From the NCBI RefSeq assembly GCF_001612685.1, contig NZ_BDAY01000046.1, forward strand, positions 38,930 to 102,929: DNA of 64,000 nt, given 5' to 3'. This DNA is from Nocardia altamirensis NBRC 108246. Its GTDB lineage: Bacteria > Actinomycetota > Actinomycetes > Mycobacteriales > Mycobacteriaceae. Below are positions 1 to 9,200 of this stretch, piece by piece (within the stretch, counting starts at the first letter, position 1; each line of letters begins with the position of its first letter). The notes below the pieces were generated by a model, which saw only the letters and a program-made list of their open reading frames with translations, was not told where the DNA came from and ran no database searches. Both the position numbers and the translations under genes were made by a program.

Positions 1-117
1 CTCGGCGGCGCGAGCACCGCACTGGGCGGACTTGGCGGCGTCGGCCCCGCGCTCACGGGCGCGGGCACCGCACTGAGCGCACTCGGCACCCTCGGCTCGC
101 TCGCGGGTGGAAAGTAG
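1..117 (+). CDS. C-terminal end of a Gly/Ala-rich protein (partial)
   Basis: An open frame enters from the left edge and stops at TAG 115-117. The 38 visible residues are almost only Gly, Ala, Leu, Ser and Thr in repeats such as GGAST, GTALS and GSLAGGK. This is a low-complexity tail of the kind seen at the end of many mycobacterial and nocardial surface or WXG-associated proteins. No domain is visible and no function can be given; the start lies outside the window. Confidence 0.5.
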   Translation, partial: LGGASTALGGLGGVGPALTGAGTALSALGTLGSLAGGK

Positions 118-307
118 CTAGTCGGCGGAACCGGTAGGGCTCTCGCTCTGCCTGGCTGGATCTCGGCGGGCGGCCCGAGCAGCAGTCCATAGGGCAGACG
201 GAATCGGAGATCCGTTGCTGGACAAGTGATCACGGGGAACTGGTGCAGGTCGGATCTCGGGCGATGCCGGCACCAGTCCCCATGATCGGTCGACCAAATG
301 TGTGTCG
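118..307. other. Intergenic spacer with a palindromic repeat
   Basis: No gene is seen here. It holds the 48-bp palindromic element at 234-281 (annotated separately) and otherwise no recognisable signal. Confidence 0.5.
234..281. repeat. Palindromic repeat element, copy 1
   Basis: Arms GGGGAACTGGTGCAGG and GCCGGCACCAGTCCCC form an imperfect stem around a ~16-nt centre that contains CTCGGGCGAT. A second copy with perfect arms and an inverted centre lies at 49686-49734. The two agree at all but about five positions when one is reverse-complemented. Copy 1 is flanked by TGATC on both sides, like a short target duplication. No ORF is inside, so it resembles an intergenic REP/MITE-type element. 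Confidence 0.7.
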
Positions 308-700
308 CTATCGCCGGCCGGGGTCGTACTCGTACGCGTTCGGTGGGAGACCGGGGCGGGTCGGGACCTGGGTGATCCGCACGTCGGTCGCGATGCCGAT
401 CTGGCCGAGGACGAGAGGCATCATGCAGTCCCGCGACGGACGGGACGAGCCTGCGAATCCCGTGACCGACTTGGGGTAGGCCCCGAATATCGGACTGCCA
501 CCGGCCATGTTCAGCCCGAAGCAGTCGACTTCAAGGATGTACGCACCGTCGCCGTCGCAATGCGCCGTTGCGCTGGTCAATCCGCGATCGAGTGCGCAGC
601 CCTGCGGCTCGGCTGCGGCCGAACCGGACGCGAACGTGACCGTCGCGGCGGCGCTCGCCACCAAAACCGATGTACCAACGAAGCTTCGAGCCAAACTCAT
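308..700 (-). CDS. Small secreted protein of unknown function
   Basis: A 130-residue protein. The start at 700 is chosen because GGAGG lies nine bases upstream; a start at 718 lacks such a site. The N-terminus is a typical Sec signal peptide: Arg near residue 5, a hydrophobic run over about residues 8-28, and an Ala-rich cleavage region ending SAAAEP. The mature part has four cysteines (in QGCAL, AHCDG, VDCFG and RDCMM), enough for two disulfides, and many Gly/Pro. No family is recognised. It is a single gene followed by the flank and not obviously part of the PKS pathway. Confidence 0.65.
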   Translation of the reverse strand: MSLARSFVGTSVLVASAAATVTFASGSAAAEPQGCALDRGLTSATAHCDGDGAYILEVDCFGLNMAGGSPIFGAYPKSVTGFAGSSRPSRDCMMPLVLGQIGIATDVRITQVPTRPGLPPNAYEYDPGRR

Positions 701-840
701 AAACCAGGTCCTCCGCATCTGAGTCGAACGAAATGGTGAGCCGATCCAAGCAAGGCTTCCGCAAACCCCTAGCGGTCGGAAGACCTCAGAGTTCGGGGCC
801 GGTTGTGCACTGTACTGCGGCCCGGTCGGTCGGCCCCGCC

Positions 841-1236
841 TCAGGCGCGCGTTGGTTCGCGTCGAAGTGCGACAGTGGCGCACGCGGTGGCAAGCAGCCA
901 GACGACCGGTCCCACAGTGCCACCGATGAGATCGACATGGCCGGGCGCGACGAGGAAGACGACGAACGCCAGATCGACCACACCGAGCACGACGACGTTG
1001 AGCCAGTAGCCGGCGCGGCTGTTCACCCGGTTCATGGTCACCGCGACGAAGATGGCTTGCGCCCCGAGCATGCTCACGCAGCAGAAGTACAGCAGGCTTT
1101 CCGCCGCCAATTCGGTGTCGGGCGCGCCGTCGGTGAGGTCACCGATCACCATGGAAACACCGAGCCCCATGTGCAGCAGGCCCCATAACACGTACAGCAC
1201 AGCAGCACTCGTCGACCACCGACGGCTATCTGTCAT
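841..1236 (-). CDS. Four-helix integral membrane protein
   Basis: 131 residues with four hydrophobic segments at about 10-32, 45-65, 75-97 and 100-122, connected by short polar loops, and an Arg-rich C-terminus (RREPTR). The first helix carries LYVLWGLLHMGLGV, a pattern seen in small DoxX/DUF-type actinobacterial membrane proteins. The function is unknown. It runs in the same direction as the secreted protein at 308-700 and away from the PKS; no link to the pathway is visible. Confidence 0.65.
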   Translation of the reverse strand: MTDSRRWSTSAAVLYVLWGLLHMGLGVSMVIGDLTDGAPDTELAAESLLYFCCVSMLGAQAIFVAVTMNRVNSRAGYWLNVVVLGVVDLAFVVFLVAPGHVDLIGGTVGPVVWLLATACATVALRREPTRA

Positions 1237-1563
1237 CTTGACTCCACGCCCGTATGAATTATGTTGGCCTGTCGAGGTTTCCGGCCATCACCTGGACCCT
1301 ATGGTCTGCCGGTTCGTGCCGCATCAGGGTGATCACCGATCTTTCGGCTGCCTTCCGTCGCAGCACCGGCGACTGTTCCTGCGCTGTATCCGAATTAAGT
1401 GCTCGACGGTCTTATTGGTGCAGGGTTTCGTTACGCAGTGTTTCGGATCACTGCGTTCGAGGCCAACGACGTTCTCGAAGAATGATGCCGGTCTCCTCAA
1501 TGGTGCGGAGACCGGCATTCGTTCGTGCGCTCCGGTGCGAAAAGCTGTGCACCGGAGCAGGGT
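1237..1563. other. Intergenic spacer, 327 nt
   Basis: No gene is supported. It contains the inverted repeat 1486-1517, which probably ends the leftward carboxylase/thioesterase transcript, and must contain the promoter of the membrane protein (start 1236, minus strand). Nothing else is recognised. Confidence 0.5.
1486..1517 (-). terminator. Hairpin after the carboxylase gene
   Basis: Perfect 11-bp stem TGCCGGTCTCC / GGAGACCGGCA with a 10-nt loop, 47 nt past the stop of the leftward carboxylase gene. On the minus strand it is followed only by TCATTCTTCG, so the U-tract is weak. Confidence 0.55.
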
Positions 1564-3003
1564 TCACAGCGGGATGTTCTTGTGGTGACTCGGTCGGGCG
1601 GGCGCTGCGGCCAGCGCGGCCGCCAGGGTGGAGCGGGTCTTGGCCGGGTCGATCACCTTGTCGACAACGCCGATCGACAATGCGCGATCCACGCCGCCTG
1701 CGATGGCCTCGTGTTCGGCGGTCAACCGTGCCAGTGTTGCCTCGCGTTCGGCCGCGGGGACGGCGGCCAGTGCCTTCTTGTGCAGAATCCCCACGGCCGC
1801 TTTGGCGCCCATGACCGCGACTTCGGCGCCGGGCCATGCGTAGACCGCGGTGGCGCCGAGTGCGCGGGCGTTCATGGCGATGTAGGCGCCGCCGTAGATC
1901 TTGCGGGTGACCAGGGTGACGCGCGGGACGCGGGCTTCGGCGAAGGCGTGCAACAGTTTTGCGCCGCGACGCACCACACCGTCCCACTCCTGGGCGACAC
2001 CGGGAAGATAGCCGGGCACGTCGGCGACGACGATCAGCGGTATGCCGAAGCCGTCGCACAGTCGCACGAAACGCGCTGCCTTCTCCGCGCTTGCGGAGTC
2101 GAGGCAACCGCCGAGGCGCAGCGGATTGTTCGCGACCACGCCGACGGTGCGACCGCCGAGGCGACCGAGGCCGGTGACCATGCTGCGGGCGTAGCCGCCT
2201 TGCAACTCCTCGAACGAACTCTCGCCTTCGACGTTGTCGAGGAGTTCGTGGATGACCGGGTGCACGTCGTAGGCGCGCTTGGCCGAAGCGGGCAGCATGG
2301 CTTGCAGGTCCACATCGCCGTGCGCGGCCGCGACCAGGTCGAATTCGCCCTGTTCTGCGCACATCGACACCAACCTGCGGGCCCGCCGCAACGCGTCGGC
2401 CTCGTCGGCGGCGACGATGTGGCTGACGCCGGACTTCGTGCCATGAGTGCGCGGACCGCCGAGCGTCGCCATGTCGACGTGCTCGCCGGTCACGCTGCGG
2501 ACGACATCGGGTCCGGTGACGAAGATCCGCCCTTCGGGGGCCATGATGACGATGTCGGTGAGCGCAGGTCCGTATGCGGCGCCGCCCGCGGCGAAGCCGA
2601 CCACCACCGAGAGCTGCGGCACCTGGCCGGAGGCGCGCACCATGGCCTCGAAGACGAGGCCGACGGCGTGCAGTGCTTCGACGCCTTCGGCCAGCCGGGC
2701 GCCGCCGGAGTGCCAGATGCCGACAACGGGCAGCCGGGCATCGATGGCGGTATCGATCGCGGCGACGATGTGCGCGCACCCTTCGACGCCCATCGCGCCG
2801 CCCATCACCGTGGCATCGGAGCAGTATGCGACCGTGCGCACGCCGTCGACGCGGCCGACGGCGGCCTGCACCCCGGACGTGTCGCGGGGGTGCAGCAGGC
2901 GCATGGTGTCGGGGTCGAAGAAGCTGCCGAGCCTGCCGAGCGGGTCGCGGGGGTCGGTGCTCGAAATCTCGGGTACCGCACCCACCGTCGACCCGGTGAT
3001 CAC
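1564..3003 (-). CDS. Acyl-CoA (propionyl-type) carboxylase beta subunit
   Basis: A 479-residue carboxyltransferase subunit that moves CO2 from biotin to an acyl-CoA, here probably propionyl-CoA to give methylmalonyl-CoA. Glycine-rich crotonase-fold blocks typical of PccB/AccD are visible: GGAMGVEGCAHIV, WHSGGARLAEGVEALH, GFAAGGAAYGPAL, FVTGPDVV, and the C-terminal NIPL ending of the family. The start is GTG 3003, whose GTGA overlaps the thioesterase stop, so the two are translationally coupled. The biotin-bearing alpha subunit is not in the window and must come from elsewhere. The context supports extender supply: at least four AT domains here read as methylmalonyl-specific. An acetyl-CoA-specific paralogue cannot be excluded. 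Confidence 0.9.
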   Translation of the reverse strand: MITGSTVGAVPEISSTDPRDPLGRLGSFFDPDTMRLLHPRDTSGVQAAVGRVDGVRTVAYCSDATVMGGAMGVEGCAHIVAAIDTAIDARLPVVGIWHSGGARLAEGVEALHAVGLVFEAMVRASGQVPQLSVVVGFAAGGAAYGPALTDIVIMAPEGRIFVTGPDVVRSVTGEHVDMATLGGPRTHGTKSGVSHIVAADEADALRRARRLVSMCAEQGEFDLVAAAHGDVDLQAMLPASAKRAYDVHPVIHELLDNVEGESSFEELQGGYARSMVTGLGRLGGRTVGVVANNPLRLGGCLDSASAEKAARFVRLCDGFGIPLIVVADVPGYLPGVAQEWDGVVRRGAKLLHAFAEARVPRVTLVTRKIYGGAYIAMNARALGATAVYAWPGAEVAVMGAKAAVGILHKKALAAVPAAEREATLARLTAEHEAIAGGVDRALSIGVVDKVIDPAKTRSTLAAALAAAPARPSHHKNIPL

Positions 3004-3773
3004 GCCGCGCACGCGCCGAACGAGACGTGGCGTTCGACGAGGGCGGCGACCTGATCCCAGCGCTGTTCCAGGTAGAAGTGCCCGCCGCCGAACGAATGCA
3101 AGGCGAAGGCGCCGCTGGTGTGCCCGCGCCACTTCTCGATGTCCTTGCCGGACACCCGCGGATCCTGGGTGCCGCGCATGGCGACCGTCGGGCAGCTCAC
3201 CACGGCTTCGGGTTCCGCGAGATACGTTTCGACCGCGCGGTAGTCGTTGCGCACCGCTGGAATGATCATGCGCAGCAGGTCGTCTTCGGCCAGTAGCCGA
3301 TCGTCGGTGCCTGCGAGACTGCGGATCTCGGTGAGCACGTCGTCGTCGGTGGCCAGCGGTATCTGGTAGTCCGCGCGCAGCGACGGCGCGCGCCGACCGG
3401 AGACGAACAGCCGGATCGGGCTGTGCCCCAGCCGTTCCCAGCGCCGCGCCACCTCGAACGCCACGGTGGCGCCCATGCTGTGGCCGAAGAACATGGTCGG
3501 CACGCCGTCCGGCGGCAGCGCACGCGCCACCTGTTCGGCCAGCTCGCTGATGTTATCGATGAACGGCTCGCGCATGCGGTCCTGCCGTCCTGGGTACTGC
3601 ACCGCGCGCACCTCGATCGGCAGCGAAAGCGCCCGCGCCAGTGGCCGGTAGTAGACGGCCGAGCCACCCGCGTGCGGGAAGCAGATCAGCCGCAGTGTCG
3701 CGGTGGGGGCGGGATGGAATGCGCGAATCCATCGCGCTTGGTGTTCGGTATCCACCGATATAGCGCTGTTCAT
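3000..3773 (-). CDS. Type II (editing) thioesterase
   Basis: A 257-residue alpha/beta hydrolase of the TEII family, which removes aberrant acyl groups from PKS carrier proteins. Visible: RLICFPHAGGSA near residue 30, VQYPGRQDR, the nucleophile elbow GHSMG, and the catalytic histidine in GGGHFYL near the C-terminus; an Asp lies between them in RGTQDPRVSG. The start at 3773 has AGAGG eight bases upstream, and its N-terminus matches the family length of 240-260. It is the first gene of a leftward two-gene operon with the carboxylase (4-nt GTGA overlap). A GTATCC element sits 64 nt upstream. Confidence 0.92.
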   Translation of the reverse strand: MNSAISVDTEHQARWIRAFHPAPTATLRLICFPHAGGSAVYYRPLARALSLPIEVRAVQYPGRQDRMREPFIDNISELAEQVARALPPDGVPTMFFGHSMGATVAFEVARRWERLGHSPIRLFVSGRRAPSLRADYQIPLATDDDVLTEIRSLAGTDDRLLAEDDLLRMIIPAVRNDYRAVETYLAEPEAVVSCPTVAMRGTQDPRVSGKDIEKWRGHTSGAFALHSFGGGHFYLEQRWDQVAALVERHVSFGACAA

Positions 3774-4121
3774 GGACGTTCCTCTCGGTCCGCTGCTGCA
3801 GGCTGTCGGTCTTAGTGAGACGCGCCACACTCGGCTGGATACATGCCCGATATCGGTTTCGGGGCGATGGCCCCGGTGGCATGTTGTCCGGAACGGCGGA
3901 TATGCCGCAGAGCAACCGATTTCGTTGCTGGACTTGTAGTGGTTGCCCGCGTCACACCGACGTCGTGAATGACATCCAACGCATCCGAGCGCAGCAGAAC
4001 TGCCTCATCTACGGCATGGAGAAGCAAGGTGGGTCGCCGAATCCGACACCATCGGCACATGCGACACCCTGCTGGAGGTCGTGCGGCAGGTCGGCGGAAC
4101 AGTCGGAAAGGATTGAGGGAC
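3774..4121. other. Divergent intergenic region
   Basis: Separates the leftward thioesterase operon from the rightward ligase-like gene. It carries a GTATCC element on the minus strand at 3837-3842. The remainder shows no convincing gene. Confidence 0.5.
3837..3842 (-). promoter_or_regulatory. GTATCC element before the TEII-carboxylase operon
   Basis: Minus-strand GTATCC, 64 nt before the thioesterase start. One of nine GTATC(C/T) elements at transcription-unit starts; possibly a -10 promoter element (inference). Confidence 0.35.
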
Positions 4122-4265
4122 ATGCACATTGCCGTCGTGGCTCGGGGGAGCCTTGGCAGGGGGGCACGGCGGCAGCCTGCCGTAATGGTCGTCGGCGCAA
4201 CCCGCGTCGGCGATCACAGTACCCGGCCGCGCTTACCCCGGCAGCGGACCGCGGAGGCGCCATGA
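4122..4265 (+). CDS. 47-codon upstream ORF overlapping the ligase-like gene
   Basis: A small open frame starting ATG 4122 after TTGAGGGAC and ending in TGA 4263-4265, which overlaps the next gene's start as ATGA. The peptide is basic and Arg-rich in its second half, begins MHIAVVARGSLGRG, and matches no family I know. The exact overlap suggests its translation feeds ribosomes into the ligase-like gene. It could be a coupling cistron or the residue of a lost gene; expression is not proven. Confidence 0.4.
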   Translation: MHIAVVARGSLGRGARRQPAVMVVGATRVGDHSTRPRLPRQRTAEAP

Positions 4266-5350
4266 TCGTGCTTGACCTGGCCACCGAGCTGGAAGCCGCC
4301 GCGCACGCCGCGACAACGACCCTGACTTCCGGGCTGATCGAGGCCCTGCGTAGATTCCCGAACAGCACCGTGTCCGACGACGACAGCACGCTGAGTTTCG
4401 CGGCCGTCTACGAGGCGGCGCTGCGCCGAAGTGCCGTGCTGCGCGGCAGATTCGCCGTCGGTGACCCGGTGGTGTTGCGCTCGCGCAACACGATCGGCTT
4501 TCTGATCGACCTGCTCGGGTATCTGCTCGCCGGGTTGCGCCCGATCCTCACCGTCGGCGCCGGCGTGAGTTCCGCGCAACTGCGCCACATGCGTGAACGT
4601 GCCACGCCCGAGTGCGATTTCGATTGGTCGGCGGTGGCGCTGTACCTGGCGTCCGCCGGCAGCTCCGGTGGCCCGAAACTGACTCCGCGCACGCATACCG
4701 ACTATGCGCTCAACATCTGGCTTGCCGCCCGCAACGCCGAATTGACGCCGTACGACTGCTATCTGGTGTCGATTCCGGCCGCGCAGAACTACGCGCTGGC
4801 CTGCCCCGGCATCCTCGGCGCGCTGCTTTCGGGGTCGCGGGTCGCCTTGACATGGGCGACCGACTACGACGGGATCAGCGCGGCCATCGCCCGCCATCGC
4901 GCGACGGTGCTTCCGGTGCTGGCGACCCAGGCGCGACCATGGTATGCCGCTGCGGCACAGGCGGATTCGCCGGTGCGGTTGGTGCAGGTGTGCGGGAGCG
5001 GGGTGACTGCCGCAGACGTGCACGCGCTCGGCGGGCTGTTCGGCGCCACCGTGCAGCACTCGTTCGGCACGGACGCGGGGCTGCTGTGCCAGTCCGCACC
5101 GTCCGACGATCTCGCGCGCAGGGCCGCGGGGATAGGCCGCCTGCTGTCCGAACGCGACGAGTTCCGCATCGTCGATCCCGATGCGGCAGGGCACGGTTGG
5201 CTCGAGGTGCGCGGGCCGTGCACCGTCACCACCTATCTGGCCGCACCGAATGTCGACGCCACCACCTTCACCAAGGACGGCTGGCTGCGCACCGGGGATC
5301 TGGCGCGGGCGGTCGACGAACGACACTTCGTCGTGCGCGCGCCCGAATGA
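4262..5350 (+). CDS. Truncated aryl/acyl-AMP ligase (adenylation core only)
   Basis: 362 residues of the DhbE/EntE-like adenylate-forming family. The A3 phosphate loop is present as SAGSSGGPKLTPRTH, followed by DYALN; the GMAEG-like block is FGTDAGLL; the A7 aspartate is in WLRTGDLAR. The protein stops at FVVRAPE, just before the hinge GRxKD (A8), so the whole C-terminal subdomain with the catalytic A10 lysine is missing, and the N-terminus is also short (family usually 530-550). Known: the C-terminal subdomain closes the site for adenylation and thiolation. Inferred: this is either non-catalytic or needs a partner. Start ATG 4262 follows GGAGG. It may once have activated a starter acid, but the KSQ loading module makes that unnecessary. 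Confidence 0.7.
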   Translation: MIVLDLATELEAAAHAATTTLTSGLIEALRRFPNSTVSDDDSTLSFAAVYEAALRRSAVLRGRFAVGDPVVLRSRNTIGFLIDLLGYLLAGLRPILTVGAGVSSAQLRHMRERATPECDFDWSAVALYLASAGSSGGPKLTPRTHTDYALNIWLAARNAELTPYDCYLVSIPAAQNYALACPGILGALLSGSRVALTWATDYDGISAAIARHRATVLPVLATQARPWYAAAAQADSPVRLVQVCGSGVTAADVHALGGLFGATVQHSFGTDAGLLCQSAPSDDLARRAAGIGRLLSERDEFRIVDPDAAGHGWLEVRGPCTVTTYLAAPNVDATTFTKDGWLRTGDLARAVDERHFVVRAPE

Positions 5351-5382
5351 TCCACTGCTGAGCGATAACTGAACACTGCACA

Positions 5383-5418
5383 GGTGTCCCCGGTCGGCCG
5401 CACGCGACCGGGGACACC
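5383..5418. terminator. Strong hairpin after the ligase-like gene
   Basis: Perfect 14-bp stem GGTGTCCCCGGTCG / CGACCGGGGACACC with an 8-nt loop, 33 nt past the stop at 5350. No U-tract follows, so it is a terminator or RNA-stabilising hairpin separating the ligase unit from the KS fragment. Confidence 0.6.
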
Positions 5419-5470
5419 GGTGTCATGGCCGCGTCGGTCAACGATCATGTGAGGTTCATCCCTCCTTGCT

Positions 5471-5476
5471 GTATCC
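5471..5476 (+). promoter_or_regulatory. GTATCC element before the KS fragment
   Basis: GTATCCGG 60 nt upstream of the KS-fragment start. The same element occurs at exactly the same distance upstream of the first PKS gene. Confidence 0.4.
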
Positions 5477-5536
5477 GGAAGCCGCCAACCCGGCTCTATA
5501 CCTCGACGGCATGTCTATGGCCAGGAGGTCAGGAAC
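5471..5536 (+). repeat. Leader sequence duplicated before the first PKS gene
   Basis: The 66-nt leader (GTATCCGG...GGCCAGGAGGTC-GGAACGTGA) recurs at 6233-6298 with identical length. Both ends are conserved (GTATCCGGA and GGCCAGGAGGTC) and the middle is diverged. Together with the KS homology this indicates tandem duplication of promoter, leader and KS start. Confidence 0.65.
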
Positions 5537-6217
5537 GTGATGAGCGACAACGTATTCGCGCGCGGCATCGGGGAACGATGCAGCGCGGCCGTGGCGGTGA
5601 TCGGGCTGGCATGTTCGCTGCCCGGTGCGGACAACCCCGAGTCCTACTGGGATGTGCTGTGCGATGTCGCCGCGGCGATCCCGCCGACGTCGCCCGACCT
5701 GTGGCAGCAGCCGCCGGGGGAGAGGCACGCCTGCGATCGACCGGACGGCACCGGCGAGTTCGACGCGGCGATGTTCGGCCTCTCGGTGCACGAGCTGGCC
5801 GCACTGGATCCCGACACCCGCTTGATACTCGAATTGGGTTGGGCGGCAATGGAAGACTCCGGCACACCACCCGAGGTCCTGCGTGACGCCGAGGCCGCGG
5901 TGTTTCTCGGTGGCGACCAAGCCGTCCGCCTGGCCTATCAGAGCCTGCGCTCGGGAGTGGCCCGGCTGGCATTGGCGGACAACGTGCATCTGCATCCCGG
6001 GGTGGAGCGTGCCCTCGGATTCGCTCGCGGCAGCGCGCGGGTGGCGGTGCTGAAGCGGCTCGCCGACGCCGTCGCCGACGGCGACACCGTGTACTACGTG
6101 CTGGTCGGCGGCGGCGCCGGGCGCGACGGTGCGCCGCCGACCGTGCCGGATGCCGCCACCCAGCGGGCACTGCTGCAGGCCGCCTACGCAGGCGCCGAGC
6201 TGGCCTCGGCCAGCTGA
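5537..6217 (+). pseudogene. Vestigial ketosynthase fragment
   Basis: A 226-residue open frame homologous to the KSQ of the next gene: AVAVIGLACSLPGA at residue ~18, GEFDAAMFGLS, ALDPDTRLILELGWAAMED, then AVLKRLADAVADGD. Compared with that KSQ it lacks in frame the segment with the active-site Cys/Gln, a second segment before VAVLKRL, and everything from the HGTGT histidine onward. All three catalytic residues of a KS are therefore absent, and no AT or ACP follows. GTG 5537 or ATG 5540 starts after AGGAGG. The frame is intact, so it may be translated, but condensing activity is not possible by known chemistry. It is probably a decayed tandem duplicate; a structural role cannot be ruled out. 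Confidence 0.75.
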
Positions 6218-6232
6218 ATTCGGCGCGGGACC

Positions 6233-6238
6233 GTATCC
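6233..6238 (+). promoter_or_regulatory. GTATCC element before PKS gene 1
   Basis: GTATCCGG 60 nt upstream of the GTG start of the first PKS gene, matching the copy upstream of the KS fragment. Confidence 0.4.
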
Positions 6239-6298
6239 GGACGCGGCACTCGGTGCTCCTGGTATGGACGAGGTAGGTGCGGCCAGGAGGTCTGGAAC

Positions 6299-9200
6299 GT
6301 GAAGGGCAACAAAGAACTCGGGCAGCAGCCCGGCGATGCGGGCCGCGAGGCCGTTGCAGTGATCGGCTTGTCGTGTCGAGTCCCCGGCGCAGGCGACCAC
6401 CGGGCCTTCTGGCGGATGCTGTGCGATGGCGCGGATGGGATCACGACGATCCCCGACGACCGATGGCCCGCCGAGGTTGCCGAGCTCGCGCAGTTCCGTC
6501 GCGCCGGATTGCTGGACCGGGTGGGTGAATTCGATGCGGGCTTCTTCGGGATCTCGCCCCGCGAGGCGGCCGCGATGGATCCCCGCCAGCGCCTCGCGCT
6601 CGAATTGAGCTGGGAGGCACTGGAAGACGCCAGGATCACCCCGGATCGCCTGCACGGCAGCGACACCGCCGTCTACTTCGGCGCCACCAGCGACGACTAC
6701 GCGGCGCTGGTCGGCAGGCACGGCGAGCAGGCCGTGTCGCACCACTCGCTGACCGGGCTGTGGCGCGGTGTGATCGCGAACCGGATCTCGCATCGCTTCG
6801 GCTTTCACGGGCCGAGCGTCACCGTCGACACGGCGCAGTCCTCGTCCCTGGTTGCCGTGTACCTGGCCGCCCAGAGCCTGCTGTCCGGTGATGCCGGGAT
6901 CGCGCTTGCCGGCGGCGTGCACCTGAATCTGGTGCCGGACAGCACCCTTGCCTTGGCCCGCGCCGGCGCGCTCTCCCCGGACGGGATCAGCTACACCTTC
7001 GACGCCAGGGCCAACGGCTTCGTCCGCGGCGAGGGCGCGGGTGTTGTCGTGCTCAAGCGCCTCGCCGATGCCGTGGCCGACGGCGACCCGATCTACTGCG
7101 TGCTGCTCGGCGGCGCGGTGAATCACGACGGCGCCGGGCAGGCCTTGACCGTGCCCGATGCCGAGGCGCAGCAGGCGGTGTTGCGCGCAGCCTACGACCG
7201 GGCCGGAGTGGATCCCGGCCAGGTCGGTTACGTCGAATTGCACGGCACCGGAACCCGTGCCGGTGACCCGGTCGAAGCGCGTGCACTCGGCGCGGTCTTC
7301 GGCGCGGGCCGCGCGGCGGCGCAGCCGCTGCTCGTCGGCTCGGTGAAGACGAACATCGGGCATCTCGACGCCGCGGCAGGCGTCGCAGGCCTGATCAAGG
7401 TGGCGCTCTCGCTGCGGCACGGCGTGCTGCCCGCGAGCTTGAACTACGCCGAGCCGAATCCGGCGATTCCCATGGACGAGTGGAAACTTCGAGTCGCCAC
7501 CGCGGCGACGCCGTGGGCCGATGGCCCGCGGGTGGCCGGGGTGAGCTCGTTCGGTGTCGGCGGTGCGAACTGCCATCTGGTGGTCGGCGCCGCGCCCACA
7601 CGCGAGGTGGCGGATCGCTCCGAAGCCGTCGATGTCCCAGTGCCGGTGGCGATCTCCGGCGGATCGGCGGCGGCGTTGCGCGCCCAGGCCGCCCGGTTGC
7701 GGGAGTGGGTCGCCGAGCATCCTGACCTGTCCGTCGCCGACCTCGCCTACTCGACGTTGACCACCCGGGCGGCATTGCCGCAGCGCGGTGTCGTGCTCGC
7801 CGCCGATCGCACCGAATTGCAGGCTGGGCTGGCCGCTTTGGCGGAGGGTGCGCCTGCCCCGGATGTGGTCAGTGGCGTTGTGCGCGCGGGTACCGGTGTG
7901 GTGTGGGTGTTTCCTGGCCAGGGCTCGCAGTGGCTCGGCATGGCGCTCGGGCTCTGGGACAGTCTGCCGGTGTTCGCGGCGCGGATGGACGAATGCGAGC
8001 GGGAACTCAGCGGTTTGGTCGATTGGTCGCTGCGCGCGGTGCTCGACGACGAGGCCGCGCTGGCGCGGGTCGATGTGGTGCAGCCGACGCTGTTCGCGGT
8101 GATGGTGTCGCTGGCCGAGGTGTGGCGGACCGCAGGGGTCGTCCCCGACGCGGTGGTCGGGCACTCCCAGGGCGAGATCGCCGCCGCGTGCGCCGCTGGC
8201 CTGATCTCGCTGGCCGACGGTATGCGGCTGTCGGTCGGCCGCAGCAAGGCCATCGCCACCGAGCTGTCGGGGCGCGGCACGATGGCGTCGCTGGCGCTGC
8301 CGGCCGCCGAGGTGGACACCACTCGGGTGTCGGTCGCCGCGATCAACGGCCCCCAGGCGGTGGTGATCTCGGGCGATGTGGACGCGGTGCACGCCGTGGT
8401 CGCCGAGACGGTCGCACGTGAGGTGCGCGCCCGTGTCATCCCGGTCGACTACGCCTCGCACTCGACGCACGTGGAGGCGATCCGCGACGAGGTGCACGCG
8501 GCCGCGGCCGGAATCACGGTCACCGACAGCGGGATCGCGTTCTACTCCACGGTCGCGGGCGCCCGCCTCGACCCGGCCGAGCTCGACGCCGAGTACTGGT
8601 ACCGCAATCTGCGCCAGCCGGTGCGGCTTTCGGAAACCGTTGCGGCGCTTGGTGCCGCGGGGCACTCGGTGTTCGTCGAGGTCAGTCCGCACCCGGTGCT
8701 GACAGGTCCGATCCAGGACACCGTCGAGGACGCAGTGGTGCAGGGCAGTCTGCGGCGCAACGAGCCTGAGCTGCGCCGGATGCTGACCTCTCTGGCCGAG
8801 CTGTACACGGCGGGCGTGCCGGTGGAGCTGGCGGCCTTGCTGCCGGGTGGTAGCCCGATCACGTTGCCCACCTACGCATTCCAACGGACTGCCTACTGGG
8901 TTGAGGGCAGTGGCACGTTCTCGATGCCGGGATTGGCCGCAGCCGGCGGGCCGGTCAAGGGAGTGCCCGATGACTCCGATGACGAGGCGGCCGTTGCGTT
9001 TTCCACGCGCGACCTGCGGCAGCTGGTCCGTGCGCAGGCGGCGGCGGTGCTCGGCCACGCCGACGCGAGCGCGATCGAGACCGCGCACACCTTCAAGGAA
9101 CAAGGCTTCGACTCGGTCACGGCCGTGGAACTGCGCAACCGGCTGAATGCCGCGACCGGCCTGCGCGCACCGACCTCGCTGCTGTTCGACTACCCGACAC

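Noticed and set aside
1034..1588. Plus-strand 184-codon frame in the left flank
   Set aside because: Overlaps a well-supported membrane protein on the other strand and has no ribosome site or domain.
5537..6217. Chain-length-factor-like partner (KS-beta)
   Set aside because: A CLF is a full-length KS fold with Gln at the active site; this protein is half-size and lacks that region altogether.
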